From Cephalotrichum gorgonifer (Eukaryota > Ascomycota > Sordariomycetes > Microascales > Microascaceae), in assembly GCA_900312665.1 (NCBI GenBank), contig ONZQ02000018.1:272264-336263 (forward strand): a stretch of 64,000 nt of DNA, read 5' to 3'. This document shows positions 57,643-64,000 of this stretch, piece after piece. Below the pieces are notes generated by a model. That model worked only from the letters and a program-made list of their open reading frames with translations. It ran no database searches and was not told the origin of the DNA. The stretch's first letter is position 1; every line of letters starts with the position of its first letter. A program made the position numbers and the translations under genes.

Positions 57643-58044
57643 TTAGACGGAGATAGGAACACACTGGAGGTTGACGAGGCCCTGGAAGAGTAAGGCGTTA
57701 GCGACAATGACAAAATGTGAAAGGAGGTAGGGGAGGGGGGTAAAATGGCTTACAGTTTGGTCGCCGGAGCAGCAGGCGACCTGGGCATTGCAGTAGTCGG
57801 TGATAGGGATGGCAAGCGAGACGGCGAGGAGGGGGATGCTGACTGGCTCGCAAGCACCACCGAGGAGGTCACCGAGGACGTTGAGGCCGGTGTCACCCTG
57901 CTCCTTGTTGCAGCACGCGACGGTGTTCCCGCTACCGTTGCCGGAGCACTCAGCGATGACTTCCTGGGTGGACTTGACACCCTTGCCGGGGGCGGCGGCG
58001 GCGATGGCGGCGAAAGCCACGATGAGGGTCTTGAAGGCAAACAT
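57643..58044 (-). CDS. Class I hydrophobin
   Basis: Two exons (58044-57754, 57681-57643) give 109 aa. The start MFAFKTLIVAFAAIAAAAPG is a signal peptide. The mature part has the eight-Cys hydrophobin pattern: C, CC, C, C, CC, C (AECSG, VACCNK, GACEP, DYCNA, VACCSG, LQCVP). Spacing is about 19 residues between Cys3 and Cys4 and 11 between Cys7 and Cys8, which fits class I better than class II. The last Cys lies in a 12-residue exon beyond a 72-nt intron. Hydrophobins are secreted and self-assemble into amphipathic films that coat aerial hyphae and spores. Confidence 0.92.
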   Translation of the reverse strand: MFAFKTLIVAFAAIAAAAPGKGVKSTQEVIAECSGNGSGNTVACCNKEQGDTGLNVLGDLLGGACEPVSIPLLAVSLAIPITDYCNAQVACCSGDQTVSHFTPLPYLLSHFVIVANALLFQGLVNLQCVPISV

Positions 58045-59734
58045 CTTGAAGTTTGTGGTGGTTGGTGGTTGGTAAGCTTGGGAAAAGAAGTTGTTCCGAA
58101 GAGTGAAGGAGTGGTGGAGAGGTGTGAAGATTGTTTGGTAGTTGGATTATTAGATAAGTGATGATGATGAGAAGGGAAAGATGATGGATGAAGGGGAGAT
58201 ATGGCCCTATTTATCCTCGAATTGACCTTGCGCTATGCTAATACGAATGTGGTCCCATGCCTCTTCCTGGAGCTTGTTGTCCAACCTTGGAAAGGTGTAG
58301 TTTGGGTAGGTTGCTTTTCCGTGAGAGTCAATGTTGAATTATTCAGTCTCTCATAGATTTGTAGGGTGAGGAGTGGTTCACTATCTGGGTAAGACACCGC
58401 CATCGCTAATACTATTGATTCAAAGCGCGCCCCTGCAGACGTCAAGGAACTGCATACGGAGTAGTAAACCTACAGTATGTCCACAGAGCCTTCTGTTAGC
58501 CCAATTTCTGAGAGTCTCATGTATCGGGATGCCTGGACATGAGCCTTTTCTGCCAGAGAGCGGTGATAACAGCACCACCCTCACTCTAGAGAGCGGTATA
58601 CGGGAGGTATGCGCGGTGAGAATACGTGGGGATGCTCCAACAAGAAGCCATCGTCAATAGGAGGTGAGCTGCCATCAATGGTAAATGAACGTAGAAAATA
58701 GATTGAGCTCTGACTTCTAGAAAAGCAACGGGGGCCCGCCACCTGCCGATATCATCGCGCAGCTGCTCCCAGCCCATGACCCAGCCCAATCTCAAGCTAA
58801 GGGTACAATGTCTAACACACCCAGCCTCACCAACGTGAAGCTAAGTCCTTTAGTTAGAAATCTACAGGCGGGCTAGTCGCACATGACTCGTCAGCACCCA
58901 CTGTCCCACGATATTGTTTCTCGTTACTTTTTCCTTCAAACTTTTCATATTCGGGTAAAGGGGTACCGACCAGTCATCCCCCAGAGTAAAATGCGGTAGT
59001 ACAATTGTCCGACAAGCACAGAAAATTACTGACTCTCGTAGCTGGAAGGTGTCGCAGCCGACACCAGCAGTCAAATTTCCGCTGTCGCCAGGAAGTCGAG
59101 GGGCTGACTGTGTTGCGCAACTCCTCCTTCCTGGTTGGTCTAGATGATATTAGGAGGTTTCACGATCGCCAGCAGTAGTTCAAAAATTCCCAGCCGCCTC
59201 GGAAATGTATTGATAGAGAGGTAACTAGAAAATCGGGGGATAAAACTCGACAGAAAAATGTCGAAATGACAAGGTGTCTGACAGGCGGGATGAAAAGGGG
59301 GACTTAGGGGTCCGCAGGGAGCATTCGACGACAACATGACTCAAACCGAATCAGAAAGTAGGTTCAACGCAGGAAAGGGACCAAATTAACCCGACTTGGA
59401 CACAAGGGCTATGCAAAGGCCAGACAGAGGTTTCTCAGTAGGAGCGAAGTGGCTGCGTCAGCTCGTTGGTCCTACACACCACTTGCGTGCTTCCAACACC
59501 TAATTAGACAGACCATCTGTTGGAGTGAATATTGATGCCGTGTAACATCTCCAGCTCCAATCTCATTTATAGGGGTAAATGAGATCCCCACAAAGGTCTA
59601 GACCAGTGAATAGGGGAACGTGAGCCATTGAGGAATTGTCGTAAGAAGCAAAACATCTACACCCGAATACTGTACAAGCCATCCCAGCCCCCATTTTTAC
59701 TATTCCAGAGGAGGCCGGCCTGGTCCAGCTTGCC
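58045..59734. other. Intergenic region
   Basis: This 1.7 kb stretch contains the hydrophobin promoter, with a weak TATA-like ATAAATA on the minus strand near 58208. It also holds the 3' flank of the Zn2Cys6 gene. ORFs are short and unrecognised. Confidence 0.5.
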
Positions 59735-61892
59735 TTACCCAAGTATCAAACCGAATCCCACGCTCCTCCCATCTGTTCCCCGTAGCTCAACCCCCAAATC
59801 CAAGTCTTCCGGAACTGGCCGCTCAGCGGCAGCCCAAACCTCCAAGACGATTGCCCAAGCCCGTTCAATATTCTCCATAGCCTGTCGTGTACAAAGTGCA
59901 GTAAATGAAGTCCTAGACAAAGATCTGTCCTGCTCACTCATGGCCTCACACGACGCGACGAACAACGGCCACAGCAGCGCGTTCAGCCGGCCTCCGGACG
60001 AGACGGCCGCCGCACAGTGGATAAGCGTGAGATGGGCGTTCGTTTGTACCACGGAGTGAAGGGTGCGGTGGCCGTAGATGTTCTTGTTGAGGAAGACTAC
60101 CGAGGCGTAGCGATATGCTAGGGCGTTATGGACGAGGCATCGCGCAGACGCGGTAGATCCAATCTTCTCGTACTCGCCATCTATCATTCCTAGGCCAAGT
60201 CCTTCATCATCCTGGAAGAAACCCTGGGATGGCGGGATCCACGTCCGTAGAGCGTGCTCGATAGCCTTTGTCATCACGTCGTATCCCGCCTCGAGGCCCG
60301 CGGCCTTGGGTGAACCCTTTGCCAGGGCCTCTTTAAGTTCCTTCTTGACGGATAAGCAATACCCGAGGCGGTACAGGATCGGCCACAGTGTTGTTGCGAG
60401 TCCGAGTAGCGGGTCGATGAAAGCCAGGGGAGAAGGGATCTCCGGCCCAAAGGGCAGCGGCGACATGTCGGCCGGACATGATGCTGAGAGTGGCGTAGGG
60501 CTGGGCCGCTTGAGTATGGGCATGACTGGTGCCTCCCCTAAGGACAACGCCGTCATGACGTCGTGATATTGGAATGCCTGTGTAAGGTGTTAGAGGGTAG
60601 ATGTACCCCTGGTAGGCGAGAGAAATTTCCCGGCGCAGAGGGTCGTGACCTACTCTCTCTAAGAAGCTGATGCGCGGAGTCTTTTGGTCGTTTGGTATTG
60701 ACTCAATGATGTTGAATGCGTTTTGTAGATGTTGAGTCACAACCTGTACTCCGGTACTACATGAATGGCCCAGCTATATATATTGATTAGAATGAAAGGC
60801 TAGACCAATGCCTTGTATTATGTAGCAGATATTGACTGAGAGATTGAACGATACTCACAACCTCGTAGTACACCAAAAGGATAATGGCCCCTAGATTCTC
60901 CTCCTTGTCAGAAGCTGTCGTCCGGCACCCCGGACTTCCCATGCCCAGTGTCGCGAGGGCCTGAAAGTCCGAGGATTTTTCTGTACACTCCACACCCATG
61001 TACTCCAGGTGGGCACTGGAAAATGCGTACAAGGCATAGCTGACCGGCAGACTGTTATGGGCCAAGGGCAGAATCAGCTGCACAAACGAGTTGTCGGGCC
61101 ATTCGTCAAATACGATGAGGCGCGAGAGGACTGTACAGAAGTGATGGACAAGCTTCCGACGGCCAATCTGGTCGGACAGCTCGGAGAATAATGGGTACTG
61201 GAGTTCGTCGGACGGAGAGGCTAGGTCCATCGGATGAAATGCGGCATGCTCGAAGTGCCATTCACCAAGGCTCTCCTGGCTGGAATTCAGTACGTCCGTC
61301 TCGTCAGGAGGGGCAAATGCCGTTCTTGGGGTGGCCGATGATAGCGTTGGATACGGCGACAGACACGATGGGGGCGAGTCATCCGCGGACGCCGGAGAGT
61401 TTGATGACGCAGATATCGTCGCCATTGTGGCGGATATTACGTCCTCATCGTCAGTCGATTCTGTGTATACCTTGCTATCGAACGGCGACGAGGGAGCAGT
61501 ATCAATGTCGTCGGGCTTCCGAGGGGTTGATGTGTTTGCCAATGGCCTGGAACTGTTCTTAGGTGTGCCCTCGGGATCGTACACGCATTGGATGCACCTG
61601 CTAATGCAGCGCTGGCAGCAGGGCCGGGCCTCGTCACATTTCTTCCGGAGTCTCTTGCTTCACCACAGTTAGGCAGAATTTCTTGCGGGCTGCTGGCGAG
61701 CCGACAGGGTAGTCCTACCATGATTGGCAACCTATTGAGGAGGGAAACATTATCCCGTCCGTCAGAACCACAACCAACATATCTCAATTTGGGGGCGTAT
61801 GTCGTCAACTCACCTCTCCTCGATCGTGTTTTAGGAGGTTTAGGCTTGTGTATTCTCGCGTACAGTAGCATCTTTGCGTTGGATACAGACAT
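59735..61892 (-). CDS. Zn2Cys6 binuclear-cluster transcription factor
   Basis: Five exons (61892-61814, 61731-61719, 61657-60859, 60743-60654, 60577-59735) give 607 aa. Exon 2 is a 13-nt microexon that supplies GCQSC. Joined exons give CQSCKRLRKKCDEARPCC and then CISRCIQC, matching C-x2-C-x6-C-x6-C-x2-C-x6-C exactly. A basic stretch (KPKPPKTRSRR) precedes it. A Ser/Asp-rich linker follows, then a helical C-terminal part (QYPLFSELSDQIGRRKLVHH, AIILLVYYEVV, VHNALAYRYASVVFLNKNIY) of the Fungal_trans_2 type. The start is uncertain: an in-frame ATG occurs at 62006. It is a predicted nuclear activator or repressor. It lies 10 kb beyond the transporter with two NLR/surface genes between, so control of the NRPS is possible but unproven. 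Confidence 0.85.
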
Positions 61893-64000
61893 TTGAGCTG
61901 CATCTATTGTAAACCTGACTGGGGGAATTGAATTGGGAACGACCGCAGGTATTAAGTTTGCTTTCAAAGGGACAGGCACCACGGAGAACACAGGCCTCTG
62001 CCTCACCGAGCCTACCTAATATGTTTATACGAGTGACCCGGCCCCACCCGAGATGAAGGAGTCCATGTGTACATGGTCCCGGTGGAGGGGTCGTCGCGGC
62101 CTCGACAGATACGAAGTCGCCACCCTCATGATGACGGCAAGGACATGCGAGCTAGAGCTCCCTCCCCGGTATAAACGTTCGACCATCTACGGATATGCGA
62201 GGTAGAAAATTACGGATCGAGAACGCTGCGTCCCCCCCGCATGACTACAGGCGCACGAATAAGCGTGCGAATGCTCCTTGTTCGGCCATAAGGGGGCGCT
62301 CCTCATTGGACGAGACAACGCTTCATCCCTGCTCTTCAGGTCATGGTTGCGCCTGAAATAAGGTTGCCGAAGGAAGGGGAAATGGAACCTTCTAAATCTG
62401 CGTCTTCGTATCCTTGTAGTGGTTGAAACGTACAGTGCATGTGGTTGGAGAAGCTGACGCCCCTCATGAGGGTTCCGTCATCTGTTGCTTTTAATTGGTG
62501 TCCATGCCTAGAACGCCTCTAAGTCCGTTCGTGGCTCTCAATCTACGACAACCTTCCCATTCCTCGCGTGCGATGTGGATTGCAATTAGCTCAAATCTAA
62601 GAAGGGAAGGTCTCCAAGCTTCTACATCGTCGTAAAAGCAACCTCTGCTGATCACTTGCATGTGGGCAATGTGCCCGCTCACACACACGAAGGAGCAATC
62701 TAGATCGCACTCCCGAGCCTCAAAGACGAAAGATGGCATCCAGTGTCTTCAACCACTTCCGGAGATGTAATAAAAGTAAGGGCCCGGGATGGCAAGCGCT
62801 TACAAAGCGCTTACAACCCTGGCATCTTCCGACGACACGAGCCAGGCCCAGTGCCCTGAAACTCAGACCAGGGTACGATGTGATGGACAGGGACCGCCCT
62901 CATGGCGGTGTGCCTTGGTTCTGCACACCCAGCATGGATAATCCGCGCCACTCCCAGAACTTCTAGAAGGGTTCGGTTGCACTGATACAACCTCGCGCAG
63001 CATTCAATTGCGGTCAAAGTAAAGGGATCGGCAGTAACTCCGACCCAAGTTCGTCATCGCCCCCCCCCGGTCGATGAAAGAAAGTGGAAGGTCTTTTTCT
63101 ACAGGGGCCAGAGTAATCCTTGGCCTGTTCCCCCTCTGGTCTGATATTACAGGCGCGATAATACTGGTGGATGGTTCGCTAACGGGCGATCTAGTCCCCA
63201 AGCGGCATCCCCCCCTCAACGGTAGATAGGATGCGGGTGAATCCTTGTGACGGATATGTTTCCCGTTGGTGGCATTTCCGCCCTCTCCCAGGGATGTCCC
63301 CAGGGTTTCCAGCTCATACTCTATCACACTGCACGCGTTATGCTACGTCTCAGGTAAAAGGCGACATCGTCGTCCGCCCCCAAAAAGCATCCCAGGCCCG
63401 CACGGACGCTCGGACACAAGGGATATAATCTGCACGGCTATGCCCTGGATATTGAAGGACTCGCGAGATCGTTTCTGAGGAAAGATAACACCGAGTGGCA
63501 CGCGTATGACAAAGGCTTACAAGTACGAGTACTAGTACTCTCGATAATCACAAGGCGGGGAGAACAGGTTAAGGGGGGAGGTCGCGTTTCCCGCCCCAAT
63601 CAGGAACGCAAGCGGCAAAACCAGCTGATTTTACCCCTGCCCGATTTGGCAAGTATACTATCAAGTCCCGAGCCGTCCCGGGGAAGGTACCAGTCGGAGT
63701 CTACCCAGACAAGTCTGAACTCGGCCGATCCATGAGCTGGGACCACCGTGAATTCTCCAGTTTCCTCCCCCCAAGCTGTGGAGATTACCAGTGCCTACTC
63801 GTGCAGGTTGGTACCCCGTCGCTCTCCGCCAAGACAACTGCCGTGCCCTGCTCTGCTGCATGTCCTTCGTCGATGCACCCGTAGCCCTTGCTCGCATACC
63901 TGCTGCGGGGCGTAAGAGCATGTGCTTATTTCCAATTCCACTTAACCGCTCTAATCCCCAGGAGTAGGCGCCCGCGGAAAGGTGTCTCAGTACGATCTCG
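61893..64000. other. Right end, no gene supported
   Basis: Only short ORFs without domains are present. Small-scale features include a 14-bp perfect palindrome (GAGTACTAGTACTC) at 63527-63540 and a short direct repeat of AAGCGCTTACA near 62794-62816. Part must be the promoter of the Zn2Cys6 gene. Confidence 0.5.

Noticed and set aside
59735..61892. Zn2Cys6 factor as the proven NRPS cluster regulator
   Set aside because: It lies beyond the tRNAs, a DUF1259 gene, an NLR and a hydrophobin. Only the family type suggests a link.

Overview
This window looks like nuclear DNA of a filamentous ascomycete fungus. Most genes are split by short introns (about 45-130 nt) with GTAAGT-like donors and YAG acceptors. 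The gene content is typical of such fungi: a giant nonribosomal peptide synthetase (NRPS), an ABCC exporter, a Zn2Cys6 regulator, a class I hydrophobin, two NLR-like (STAND) genes and several secreted proteins. All exon joins were made by hand from splice signals and reading frame. Each model quoted with exon coordinates totals a multiple of three.

Left part (0-21 kb): a 7-exon NACHT / C2H2 zinc finger / ankyrin NLR-like gene (minus, 392-4276); an intronless FAD-dependent monooxygenase (plus, 5974-7221); a 706-residue secreted protein with two Kex2-like basic clusters (minus, 7687-10293); a secreted M35-like metallopeptidase whose HELFH motif is split by an intron containing an assembly gap (plus, 11906-13446); a 103-residue secreted six-cysteine protein that appears only after splicing (minus, 13990-14503); a four-helix membrane protein (minus, 15270-16026); a sparse 3.3 kb stretch; and a secreted DUF6923-like protein (plus, 19338-20174).

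Centre (21-51.5 kb): a minimal NRPS locus. The NRPS (minus, 21112-43636, 4 exons, about 7,439 aa) reads C(partial)-A1-T-C-A2-T-C-A3-T-E-C-A4-T-E-C-A5-T-C-T-C-T(degenerate) plus a Ser/Arg-rich tail. A1 has lost two core motifs. Two epimerases predict D residues at positions 3 and 4. There is no thioesterase, so release is probably by a terminal condensation domain. Across a 2.2 kb divergent intergenic region lies an 18-exon ABCC transporter (plus, 45839-51437, about 1,498 aa), the obvious candidate exporter of the peptide.

Right part (51.5-64 kb): two tRNA-Tyr(GUA) genes with different introns (minus); a secreted DUF1259 protein (plus, 53042-54087); an NB-ARC/TPR NLR-like gene with a SesA-like N-terminus (plus, 54664-57261); a class I hydrophobin (minus, 57643-58044); and a Zn2Cys6 transcription factor with a 13-nt microexon (minus, 59735-61892). 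The last 2.1 kb shows no gene I can support.

The most notable finding is the NRPS. Its T-C-T-C ending resembles ferrichrome-type siderophore synthetases, yet it carries epimerization domains and no siderophore accessory gene is visible nearby.
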